A DNA stretch of 64,000 bases, taken from Brevipalpus yothersi. Lineage: Eukaryota > Arthropoda > Arachnida > Trombidiformes > Tenuipalpidae. The DNA lies in contig QZCP01000150.1 of assembly GCA_003956705.1 (NCBI GenBank), positions 1 through 64,000 on the forward strand. The letters are read 5' to 3'. The notes under the pieces are model-generated. The model searched no databases. It had not been told where the DNA came from and saw nothing but the letters and a program-made list of their open reading frames with translations. The translations under genes and the position numbers were made by a program. Shown here in pieces: positions 31,659 through 43,628 of this stretch (its first letter is position 1; every line of letters begins with the position of its first letter).

Positions 31659-34600
31659 ATGTTCAATCTGATGCGGGCTGCAACTGCCATCCTGACTCTT
31701 GGGTGTCTCTTGAGTCTCATAAAACTTAATCAAGCCATACAAAATGATACTAATTCTACTTCCGATTTCACTCAAACTGCTTCCACAATTTCGCTCAAAA
31801 GTGTACAGTTCCTAACAACATTAGCTGGTAATGGAGATGATGAATCTTCTCCACCCTTGTCATCGTCAACGTTAACATCTATTTTGAAAAGAGATCGATC
31901 GGATTCTGTTCTTCCAAATGATAAAGTTCCACCATCAGAGTCTCGAGTGGAACTTGATGAGGAAGAAGATAGAGATGAGGATGAGAACGATAATAACGAG
32001 AACGAGAACGAAACAATTCTGGCTAAGCTTGACATGTCCAGTCAGATGGTGAGTTGAGATGATTTTATTTTTTTCATACTTTTTCCATTCATTTCATCAT
32101 TCTTGAACTTGGAGAACACGCCAACAGAAAAGAATATGTATTAGCAAATTAGCATGTGAATTGAAATCAGATCTACTATCTACTTGATTGATTGAACACT
32201 ACTCATCAAGATCAGGGTCAATTTTAAACAGGAAAATTCGTCAAGATTTTCCCATAGATGCTCCAAAGATTATTACGGAAATTTTTCTCAATGATTCTTT
32301 ATACTCAAGTAGTAATAATTCATCAAAAATTTGAGTCTACTGTGGTAGTGAGCTCCTTAATTATTCATTAAACTCTCGTTGTTCAGCTAAGGGTCCAAGA
32401 CTTTGGCCTTTTATGATCACCAGATACCGATCTAGATTAATTTTCAAACTTTCTTCATTAAGGGTTCTAGTGAATCAATTGATAGAAATGATTCAACATC
32501 AATAGCCACTGGTTCCACTCCATCGGTAGCTGCAGTGTATCAGGATGGACCTCAAAGAGAATATACCGGAAGTCCAACAAAAGGGGGTAAAAATTTTCAT
32601 CATACTGAAGGTAAAATTCTCATTTCATTTATTTTACTTATGTAACAATTACCTATTCTTTTGGTCCACTTTGTGCAAGTGGTCACTTCAAATAGGCCGC
32701 TAAATTAATTCCGATAATCTCGACCATCGGTAAAGTGAAAAAACACTTCTTAAGCATGTGAACTTCAAGTGAAGATTTCCAGATCCGGTTCACACTTATT
32801 ATCTAGTCAAGAGAGAAGAGTGAACAATTAGCCAATTCTTCAAAACATGTTGTGATAATTAATGTATGAGAAAAATCTATTTAAAAAAAATTAATAAGCT
32901 CACCACAAGCCAAGTGAAAATTGGCCCTTTCGGATATTCTTCACAATCTATCCATGTATTCCCTGGGAATAGACTTGTTAGTATTAATTTTATGGACGCA
33001 TTGAGAGAAACTGATTCAATTTAGATCGAGAATAGTTTAAATGAATTTCAGCATTTTTGTATTGCTTCAGTATATCCACAAAGTCAATTACGGCAGTATC
33101 ATAAGAACTAGAAGAAGAGAGAGAAATTCATCAGGAAATAATCATTTGTTAAGGTTATTCGTCAGATAAAAGTATAAGATGATCAAAATGCGTGCCAAAA
33201 TATCATTAGTCAAATAATTTGCTGAAAAAAAGGGTCACTTCCATTGTTTTTCCGGCGAATAACCGATTCAATTTTCTGATTAAAAACATCGAATTTTGTT
33301 TTGTCAGATAATTCATTCACCATGTCAAGTTCATCGGATTTGAATGGACATCAGCAACACCATGAAATATGTGATTTTTGTATCTATGATGGTGAAGGAA
33401 ATTTTACCAGCTATGGCTATCCATTGCCATATCGAGCTAATCTCAATTGTTCTTATCGTGTCCAGCGTGGTAAAGCGGATGATGTGTGTCAGCTTGATTT
33501 GATATTCCATGATTTTGATGTACCAGTCACCTCGGTGGCAGGAGTTGGTCCAAAAATTGGTGGTATACACGATTGCCATGAAGATTATCTTCAAGTGGGC
33601 AATAAGCGGTATTGTGGCAGTGATTGGAGAGATAGAACGGAAATAATTCCATTTCCAATGGGACAAAAAGAGGTTACATTCTTTTTTGTGTCCAATGAAC
33701 GAGTATCTGGACGCGGATTTTGGGTTGAAGTTCGTAAGCGTCCCGGGACATGTTACACGAAAAAGATGATGAAAGGATGTGAGGAAAGATATTCTGATCC
33801 AGAATTTTATATCACAAGTCCACAATTTCCCAGTGGATATCCTAACAATGCCGAATGTACCTACTATATTCGACGATCAGATCAGTCAGTTTGTGGTCTT
33901 GAAATCAAATTCTTACACTTCGATTTGGAAGCAGGATCTAGTGGTAATGAGTGTCTATTTGATTATGTTCAAATTGATGGTGAAAAATTTTGCGGAACCA
34001 TGACACCACAAACGGTGAAACAATTTAAATTCATTGAGGATCAGAAAGTTATCGTTTTCCATAGTGATAAGCAAGTACCTCGCTCAGGTTTTCATTTGTT
34101 GGTTCGTCAACTGAAACAATGTTCACAAGGTCCATCACTTCCGCCGCCACCCACATGCAATATATGTACCAATGAACGTCGTGGTTTACTGGTCAGTTAT
34201 GGTTACCCAAATCAATATCGAAATAATCTTCATTGTACATACAGTATTGAGAAGTACGATTCATCTATCTGTAGTTTGGAACTTCATTTTATGGATTTCG
34301 AAGTGATGCCTTCACTTGATTGTTCAGAAGATTATTTGACCATTGATGGTGTCCAGTATTGTGGCACAACACTTCATTCAACCAAACGTATGGTTGAATT
34401 TGGTGCTAATAAAACGATTGAAATGATATTCCATACGAATCCAACTTCCAATTCTCGAGGATTTTCAGCTCGATACCGGCAAATTCTATGTTCATCAATG
34501 AATATGATCGCCAATGAATCACCCAAAAATGGTCACCGAGATATAACAACATCTTCATCGTCGACCAAAGATACTCGTCCACAATCAACTCCATCATCTG

Positions 34601-37600
34601 TGGATCCATCCTCACTGCCACCAATATCATCATCAACCACTTCACAGACCACACTGACAACCCCATCAATTGGCTCGAGTACAAGTGCAACTGATACTAA
34701 TGGTAAAATGGTAGCTCTTAATTGTGACAAAACTTATCATGAGAAACATTTTCTATTGCAAAGTTTCAATTTTTCCAACAATTATCCAAACAACATGGAT
34801 TGTACTTATCTAATATTTCGGAATACATCCAAAGTTTGCTATTTAGAGTTGACTTTCTTACAGTTTGACGTTGAACCAAGTCCACAGTGTCAATATGATT
34901 ATCTTGAAGTTAACAGTGTTCGATTGTGTGGAACATTGCAGAGAGAAACTACTCGAACCTACATATTTAATGATCCAGAGAAGATGATCAAATTTCATTC
35001 AGACAATTCATCTAATCGATCTGGCTTCTTGATTCAAGCGGAACAATTGGAATGTCATGGAGATGCAATAATTCGAAATATGTCCGATGGAACTGCTAAT
35101 ATACCGGGTGCTGTGGGAACAACTTCCGTTTCCGATCCATCGATACCATTTTTCCCATGTGATCAATTGTTCTCAGATCAATCATTCGAAATAATCAGTC
35201 CTCTGTATCCATCTCCATATCCAAAAAATAGTGATTGTGTTTATATGGTGAAAAAAGTTCGACCCAACATATGTCGACTTGAGGTCACTTTCTTCGATTT
35301 TGATCTGCAAGGAATTAATGATTATGGCTATTGTGCAAATGATTATCTTGATTTCAATGGTATCCGAATGTGTGGATCAGTGGAAAAGGGAAATGTTCGA
35401 AATTATTATTTTCCAGAATCAAAATTTTCCATTCGATTTCATGCTGATTCTCTTCTCAGTGGTCGAGGTTTTCGACTCGGTTTACGGCAAACTGATTGTG
35501 ATGTGAACACTATTGAACCGAAATTGCCTGATTCAGGATCATCATCATTGCCACCGGTCACTTCATTATCTTCACCTCTTCCTCCACCAATCAGCAAAAC
35601 CAATCCACCGGCCACCACCAGTAACCATAATGGTGGCACCAAGAGAATCCACACAAATCAATGTGATCAAGTGTATGGTGAAAATTTTGTCGAAATTATG
35701 TCACCTCGATATCCGGCCAATTATCCACCATCAATATCATGTCAATATACGATCGTGAAACAAACCAATGCCGGGCCAATATGTCAACTTGAGGTGAATA
35801 TTTTGGAACTTGAATTGGATGAAAGTGCAAGCTGTCAAGGTGATTTTCTGGACTTTGAACATGAGATTGTCTGTGGCTCAGTTGCATCTAAAACGGTTAA
35901 AGTTTTTCCATTTGATCGGCCAGAATTTTTGATTCGCTTCAAATCAGATTCTCATGAAGTGCCTGCCGGTCGTCGAGCATTCCACATACAAGTTCGTCAA
36001 CGAGAATGTCCCGATGGATTCAGTGTTACACCACCTAAGAGTCCATCAATCGGGACTACTAATGATCCAAACCAGGAGACAGCCCAAAAGAGGCCAGAAT
36101 ATTGCAGTTCAAATATCAAGAGTATTCGATTTGAATTGAAGAGTCAAAATTTTCCTACTCACTATGAAAATAATCTTGATTGTACCTACATTATACAACG
36201 AAATCATGATGATATTTGCAATATGGATCTATTTTTTATTGATTTTGAATTGGAAGATGATAAAGATTGTCGATTTGATTATATTTCCATTCAAGGACAA
36301 AAGTTTTGTGGAACTATTAAGTCTGGTACAATTCAAACCTATTCTTTCGCCAATCAAAGTGAAATTATCATTCGATTCCAGACTGATCGAGCAAATTCGG
36401 CCAAAGGATTCCATATTCGTGGTGTCCAGAGAGAATGTGGTCCCAAATATGATCCCCAGAATAGTCAACATCAGAACGTGTCCACCCATCATCAGACGAC
36501 AATCACTTCACCGTCAACATCAGTGTCACCACATCATCTGCCTGTGGCACCTTCAATTTGTGAAGTTTGTTTTGCCAGTCGAGAAGGAGTAATTAAATCA
36601 TACAATTTTCCAAACTCTTATCCAGCTGATTTATCATGCAATTATCGGATTGCTGGTCTTCAAGATCATTGTGCTGTGTATCTTAAGTTTGAAAATTTCG
36701 AATTGGAAGAGCCTAAGAATGGGCTTTGTACTGAGGACTACCTTGAAATCGAAGATGTTCGTTATTGTGGTAATCAATTGTCTGGAATTCAAAGTGAGTA
36801 TTAATCACTCTTAGGAATCCATATAATTGGCTGGTTAATTCAGCATTTGAGGGATTTATCGTTGAATTATTCACTTCTTTTGGATATTGTTCAATTTTCA
36901 AATTTAGATTTAAATTTTTGAAATGTGAGTAACTTAATATTGATTGATCTTTTCTTTGTTCAGAACTTCTCGATTTTCATGGAGATCCGAAAGAAATTTT
37001 CATGCGATTCCATAGTAATTCTTATTTATCGGGAAGAGGCTTCAAGATACTTTACGCCCAGATTCCATGCTCAAATTTGATTGCCATAAATCAAGTGCCA
37101 ATTACCAAGACTACCCAGCATCACACAGGCTATGGACAGCATCCTGATCGACAGATTCCACAGATTGTTGCTGGCTCTGAACCAATATCGGTTTTGGAAG
37201 CAAAAGATCGAAATGAACCAGATTCACCAGCATCTAGAATTCCATGTGATCTGGTTGTTTTTGATAGTAAATTCGAAATATCCACTCCTGGATATCCATT
37301 TGCTTATCCAGTACGTTCTGATTGTTTGTTCTCAATTCGACGTGCCAATTATAATGTATGCAAATTGAAACTTGAATTCGATACCTTCGATTTGGAATCA
37401 TCGCCACACTGTCGATCAGATCAATTGGAAATTGAAGGGGAAAAACTTTGTGGATCTCTACCAAGTAATACCACAAGTAAGTAGGATTCCTCCTCAGCCT
37501 CTCAAATCTCTGAATTTTTGACCAGAAAATCTAATCTTAATTCATTTTTGCAGGAGAATACGAGTTCCATAACTACAAGCTCGCTCTCCGTTTTCGATCT

Positions 37601-40012
37601 GATGAACAAGGTTCCAGTAGAGGTTTTCTTATTCGTGGCCAGCAAATTGAATGTCCACCAGGAAGCAAACAATCAGGCCCATATCCGGCCAATTCTGCTG
37701 ATGTGCCCACTTACACTCCTCCTGATGATAATTATCCTTTTAAATCACACAATTATCCTTACGGGGGATCAATTCTGCCACCTTCCAATCTACCGCATCC
37801 ATCAGCATCCGGTGTTAACTATGAGATACCAGATTATCATGATTCCAAAGGTCGTCCTGATACATCACCATCATTCCCATCAAGTTCGAGCTCAAGCTCT
37901 GGATCTTCAAATGGTTATTCATCGGATTCAGTTTATCATGATCGCTATCCATCTGGTAGCAGTTCTTCTTCCGGTGAATCACAAACTGCTCATGAATCAG
38001 AGAAGGGATCATATTATCCACAAAGTTCTCACGGACAGAGTTCTTGTGATAAAACGATTGTTGATTCCTTTTTCGATATCAAGTCACCAGGTTATCCATT
38101 TAGGTGAGGAAAAGAAATCATAAACATTTGATCAAATTCCTTGAGCCATGTTTAATTGGAGAAATACTATTTTCACAGGTATCCAGCATCGAGTAGATGT
38201 TCTCTGGTAATTAAAAAAGCCACACCAGAAGTTTGCCATCTTGATTTAATGTTTGTTGGCTTTGATGTTGGATCTTCATCATGTTCTTCTGATTATTTTG
38301 CTGTTGATGGTGAAAGATTTTGTGGTACCATTGAAAGTGGTCAAGTGAAAACTTTCCGCTTTGATCTTCCGGAAAAGTTTGTATTCTTCAGTGGTGATCT
38401 TAGTCAAGGAATTGGCTATCATATTCGTGGACGTCAAGTGGAATGTAGTCCTCCTCATTATCAATCATCTTCGTTACCTTCCTCTCGTCCAGGTAACATA
38501 GGATCAGTATTGTCATCATCAATAAGCAGATCTTCCGAGTTATCAGCATATTCTCATTCGTCCAACAATAATCTGATTGATCGAAGCTCGATGTCTTCTG
38601 GATCATCAGGCTCATCTCCTCTTCCATACTGTGATCAGACCTTTGCAACTGGCGAATTTACGATCATGAGTCCTAATCATCCAAATAGTTATCCTAATAA
38701 TTTATACTGTAGATATACCATTGTTCGATCTAGTACCAGTGCCTGTGCACTGGATATAACATTCAAAAATTTTGATCTAGAAGAGACTTCTGATTGTTCA
38801 AAAGATTATCTTGAAATCGATGGATCAAGAATTTGTGGATTACTTCCACCGCTACATCAGAGTAAGTGTATGATGCTAGGATGATTCCAATTATTGATGT
38901 TTCATCATAATCAATTGCAGGAAGGTATAATTATTTCCCCCATGAGAAAGAGAAAACTTTCATCTTCCGCTCTGATTCGTATGGATCAAAATCAGGCTTC
39001 TCTATACATGTTACTCAAGCAACAGGATGCCGATCATATTCAGGTATTGAACATAATTAATTCCAGAAAAATCTGTATTTCTAAGATTTTCCTTGCCATT
39101 GTCCCTGATTTACGGCAGATTTAATGCATCGTAGTGAGCAAAGTGAAGATGATGGATCAACTAATATTAAACCTAGTCGCTCACAATGTAATCAGTGTAT
39201 GAAAGACGTTATGGGTCAAATAACAAGTGATGGCTATCCAAGTCGATATTCCGATAATACTGATTGTAATTATCGTATATCAGCTGCTGGTCCACAGTAT
39301 TGTAAAGTTTTGATTTATCTTCGAGATCTTGATATCGAAACATCTGAAGCATGTGATAGAGATTATTTATTTGTTGAAGGTCAACGCTTATGCAATACTA
39401 ATTTCAGAAAACCCAAAGAAAGTGAGTAGAATATCAATCAAAATCCAATTTTTTTTGTATCAAAGTAATCTTACTCTGCCCATAACTTCTCCTATAGTGA
39501 CTATTTACTACCCTGAATTTGGACCTCGAGAAATAACGTTCAGCTTCCACAGTGATGGTAAAGGTACTGGTAGAGGTTTCTTTCTAGATTTTATCCAGCA
39601 AAGTTGCTCCGTATCAGTTCCATCAATGCCTGTACAGCATGCTTCAACCATGTCCCGATCGCCTACATACCCGGCAAATCATGTGGCCAAAGCCACAATC
39701 GAAGAGATTGTCGAGACACGAGTCCAAGTTCTAGATCAGAGACCACCAATAACTCAATATCAACAGCATAGACAGCAAAATGTTCACGAAAGAATAACAT
39801 CAGATCGTTCATTTAATTCACGTTCACATCGAACTCACCCTGCTTCTGCTTCCGTTCACATACCACGTCCACCATCTCAAATGCTTCGAACTCATTTGGC
39901 CAATCAATCGTCCCGAGACAGTCAATCAAATATTCATCCAGATCCTGATTTTCATTCCGTATCTGCTAGAGACACTATTTATGTGGAGGAAGCAAGTAGA
40001 AGAAAAAATTAA
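31659..40012 (+). CDS. Secreted protein with twelve tandem CUB domains
   Basis: Nine exons join in frame: 31659-32048, 32463-32610, 33308-36793, 36964-37476, 37554-38103, 38179-38861, 38921-39043, 39119-39421, 39498-40012, giving 2236 residues. A signal peptide (MFNLMRAATAILTLGCLLSLI) is followed by a Ser/Thr-rich and acidic segment (about 30-200). I count twelve CUB domains between about residues 200 and 2100, each with the paired cysteines, the C..DYL.I.G..(Y/F)CG core and the (S/T)GRGF strand. Ser/Thr/Pro or Gly-rich linkers separate several. Most introns inside CUB domains fall just after the CG core in phase 1, pointing to duplication of an exon unit. No protease, EGF or LDL-A domain is present, unlike tolloid or cubilin. 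The role is probably extracellular binding. A transmembrane ORF downstream may be an alternative end. Confidence 0.9.
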
Positions 40013-40640
40013 ATGATTAATCTCATTGCCGCAACCCTGTTAAAATTCTGACAAATTTATCACTCGATAAGCAAATTAAAACTACTTAATTCTGATTTAA
40101 TGAATAAAATCTCTTTAATGTTCAAGGTGATATCAATGAACGGTTGTTTTACTTTCACTGTGCATAGTTAAACTGACCTGAAGGAATAGAAAAGAACCGA
40201 GAGACACTCTCTTACCAACAATATCAACTCTTGCAATTCTTATGCTCCCAAAATACTGGACCTTCCTTAACGTCTCCAAAAGTAGATGAGCTCCATGTTG
40301 TTCCGAGGGAAAGTTTTTACTTCAAATTAGAATGAAATCGTAAGAATTTGGAAGGGACTGCATTTTATTGATGTTTGACATCAGAGTCTGGTTGTTGTCA
40401 CTGATAAATGAGTAGATTGCGAAATTGTACTTTCATTGTTTAGAATGGAAGATGATCGTAATACATGTATATTGAGAAATTTTCTGGGAAAATTATCCAA
40501 TTTTGGGGTTTTTATTTATCTGCTGGAGACTTGAAAAAGAACATGAACCAATGGTAAAGCATGATGAATAAATTTTCTCTCCTCCTCCTCAGATTAATCA
40601 ATTTCCAGTGATCACCCAATTTTTATTTACTACACACCAG
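40013..40640. other. 3' flank of the CUB gene or intron to a downstream membrane exon
   Basis: AATAAA lies at about 40102, some 90 bp past the CUB stop, so transcripts could end here. A pyrimidine-rich acceptor (tttatttactacacaccag) ends at 40640. No other coding content is evident. Confidence 0.55.
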
Positions 40641-41851
40641 AATCAACAACATTATTGACCGAAACAGCCATTTTAATATCCTTGGAATGCTTGAGAAGAG
40701 TGTGTTTTGATTCGATTCATGTTGGGGGCTATCATAAGTTCCTTAATTCGATCGTTAATCAAATGGAACGACTTGATAATATCAACCCTTTGACTCCATT
40801 CGTTCCTGACGTTACTACTTTCACTAAGATAGTGAATAATTCAATTGGAGGAGCAATTAAGAACATTACCGATATTGTCAGTGATATTGAAGAAGATGAT
40901 ATTCGACCATCTTTAGGAAACTTGTCCAATAAAATCACCACCATCATTCCTCCTGTAACCATACCCACATTACCATCAGTATTCAATTATTCATTAACAT
41001 CAGATGCATCAAATTTTACTGAAGCATCAGAAATATTCATAGAGACAAGTAAAAATGTTACAAGTATTGATGGTAATACTACCATTGCCATTGGATTCAC
41101 TGATTATATGGATTTTACAACAAGTTCAATGGACGAAAAGGAAGGATCGGTTGCATTGTATATTCTATTGGTAATATTAACTTTTTTCTTACTAATAATT
41201 GGCTGCTGCTATGTGATATGTGGAATGAAAGTAGCATCAGATTCACCATCCGGAAGTACAACTGATGAAAATGAGGATAGAAAAGGGTCTTCCACAAGTA
41301 CACCGGATATAACGGCCACAATGGAAGCTGTGGAAGAAGGAGCAAAACAGATGAAGAGAGATATTGAACAAAGTATGGAGGAGGGAAATTTTCAGGAGAT
41401 AGGAAAAAAATTGGGTAGCAAATTGCAAAATGTGGGTAAAAATGTGAGTCCTAAGGCGGTAGAGATGGGAAAAAAATTGGCTACCAGTGTTGATATGGAG
41501 GATGTGGAAAAAAATTTGGGTATCGGTATGCAAGAGGTGAATAGAAATTTGCGTGTTAATATGCCAGATTTGGGTCAAGATTTGGCTCCTCAGGCGCAAG
41601 ATTTAGGTAAAAAATTGGCTACTGGTGTCAATATGCAAGAAGTAGAAAAGAAATTGGCTGAGGCAAAAGATGCAGAAAAAAAGTTGAAAGATAAATCGAA
41701 GGATAAATTGAAGGATAAATCGAAAGATAAATTACAAATAGAAACAAGATCAGGTCCCGGCCCTGTGATTCCCCCAAAGAAAACGGAAAGTTCTACTGGT
41801 CCGAAGAAAAAAAATGATCCTACTGATCCTGTCAATATGATGTACTCGTGA
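40641..41851 (+). CDS. Transmembrane protein with 11-residue-repeat cytoplasmic tail (5' end unresolved)
   Basis: The frame is open from before 40641 to 41851. The first in-frame ATG is at 40763 (362 residues), but no signal peptide follows it, while the segment before the membrane helix has many N-glycosylation sequons (NNS, NIT, NLS, NYS, NFT, NVT, NTT), so an upstream exon is likely. A strong membrane helix (ALYILLVILTFFLLIIGCCYVICG) spans about 41155-41230. The tail of about 210 residues contains about eight 11- to 13-residue amphipathic repeats of the form GKKLxxxxxxV, then a Lys/Asp run (DKSKDKLKDKSKDK) and a Pro/Lys end. Such 11-mers are seen in synucleins, LEA proteins and lipid-droplet proteins, where they lie on membranes. 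I do not recognise an orthologue. It may be the membrane ending of the CUB gene. Confidence 0.7.
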
Positions 41852-42566
41852 TTCATTTTCTTTTCGTTTTTTGGAGAAAAATTTTTCGAATATCTTTGCA
41901 GATAATATTATATTTATAAATGTATCGTGTCTCGCTCCTGGTAATCACCGTTAAAATTCAACTCCAATTTTTGTTCTGAAAAATTTTCAATCAATAGTAT
42001 CAAACAATTCTATCTTATATCAATCAACTCAATTTCTTAATGTAAATGTGTGTGTGTAAAATGATGATGAAATCTCTTACTCATCAAACTTATATCAAAT
42101 GATACGGAAAGAAATCACCATTAAATCTTTTTCAGTACATAGTCCAATCTATGAAATTCTCACCTCCCCCATGTCAATTATACTACCAAAATAAATAACA
42201 TAAGCAAAAAAGAACAACAAAATCTAGGAAAAAATTCCCAAAATACTGATAATTAATCATTATTACTTCAGCATTCCAATAATTTTTTTCCGCTTTCAAA
42301 AAGAGAGAGATAATCGAACGGATCCGGATCCAGTATCGTGAAAAATGTTGTGTTTTGATTTCGGCCATTATTGAAACTACTGCTTACAGCCGGTCTGCCA
42401 CATGGTCATTCGATTGGTTAATTGATACTCTTTCATATTTGATTATTTTACACTTTGCTAAATCAATTTCAATTGTATTTGAGGTAAGTGTTGTATTTTG
42501 TGTGTATCGAATGAAAAATGAATGTGATTAATTTCAATGTTTGAGTGAATGTGTGTACGCACACCA

Positions 42567-42597
<31 letters not shown>

Positions 42598-42697
42598 TGA
42601 ATGTCATCATCATTCATGAGGTGTTGTTTTTTTCTCTCTCTCTTTCTATATTCACAATTGAATTGTAGTACAGCCACAACAGATATAGCCAGGAAAA
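41852..42697. other. Intergenic region upstream of CDV3
   Basis: Contains 3' flank of the membrane protein gene, a (TG)n tract at 42567-42594, and a probable 5' leader of CDV3. A possible leader intron runs from about gaggtaagtg (42482) to ttgaattgtag (42668), just before the CDV3 start. Confidence 0.5.
42567..42594. repeat. (TG)n microsatellite
   Basis: About 14 TG units upstream of CDV3. Confidence 0.95.
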
Positions 42698-43628
42698 ATG
42701 GGTGATAGTCTTGATGATTTTTTTGCCAAAAAGGATAAAAAAGGTAAAGGAAAGAAAAATTTTGTAGTACCTGATGAATTAGTGCGACAAATTGAGGAAA
42801 ATGGTCGATCTGGTGGTGATAAGAAGAAGAGAGACAAGGAAAGAAACGTAGTTGCCAGTTTAGTACCTAAACTATTGGATCAGGTCAGTTGTACTTGATT
42901 AATGTGATATATATGGTATTGTGTTTTGTTTTGATTGATGAAATTAACTTATCTATCTATTCCTTTTTATCTCACTACAGATAGAAGATGGTGAAGAATG
43001 GAATGATTTTGAAGATGAACGTGAAAAAGATTATCGAGGTCTCAAAATTCAACATCTTAATATAAGGTGAGTAGGAAAGACCTTTGATCAACTATGGGCA
43101 ACGGTTTGCTTGGATCCTCTTACTCATCCTCATTTGATTATCTAACAGCAATGATCATTCAATGAGTCATGTTTGTCTTTTTTCTTTGTGTATGTGTTTA
43201 GGGAAGAGGAGGAGAAAGAATTTTTGCGGCTTCAAGAAAATGGCAATGATAAGAATAAAGATGAACCAGGTCCATGGAAGGTGAATAAAGAGCCATCACC
43301 AGTGCAAACGCCAGCAGAGGCCTCATCAGAAGTGTCTGAGAGTAAAGTGAAAGAGAAGGAAAAGCAAGATGTTAAAATTGAACAATCTTCCAATCAAACC
43401 AGTGCAAGTGATGATGATAAAAAGGAAAAGAAATCCACAAGATATGTTCCCCCGGCACTACGCAATAGGGAAGTTACTCGGGAAGTTGTAAGAGATCCAT
43501 CGCCAGCTTCCTCATCATCTTATGCTGCTAAATCAAGCCTCGCCCCTGTTCTAGGTTCTCAACTACGTTCAAAGCCGAAATCTAATTTACCACAAATTAA
43601 TGACGAACAAGATTTCCCATCACTATGA
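42698..43628 (+). CDS. CDV3: CDV3 homologue
   Basis: Three exons join in frame: 42698-42883, 42981-43066, 43202-43628, giving 232 residues. It begins MGDSLDDFFAKKDKKGKGKK, the hallmark N terminus of CDV3 (SLDNFFAKRDKK in mammals). A second conserved block is EEWNDFEDEREKDYRGLKIQ, then GPWKV, and the C terminus is DEQDFPSL. The protein is predicted to be disordered, soluble and highly charged; mammalian CDV3 is a cytoplasmic protein of poorly defined function whose mRNA is translationally regulated. Near residues 178-188 this copy carries TRYVPPALRNRE, similar to the YIPPHLRNRE motif near the N terminus of DDX3 helicases. A leader intron may lie just upstream. Confidence 0.9.

Noticed and set aside
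31772..32035. Ser-rich antisense frame opposite the first CUB-gene exon
   Set aside because: It is the complement of an acidic coding stretch; the plus-strand frame has signal peptide, splice sites and continuity.
40540..40615. ATGATGAATAAATTTTCTC at about 40560 as the start of the transmembrane protein, joined by a 33-bp intron
   Set aside because: The join would be in the wrong phase for the open frame and the intron is implausibly short.
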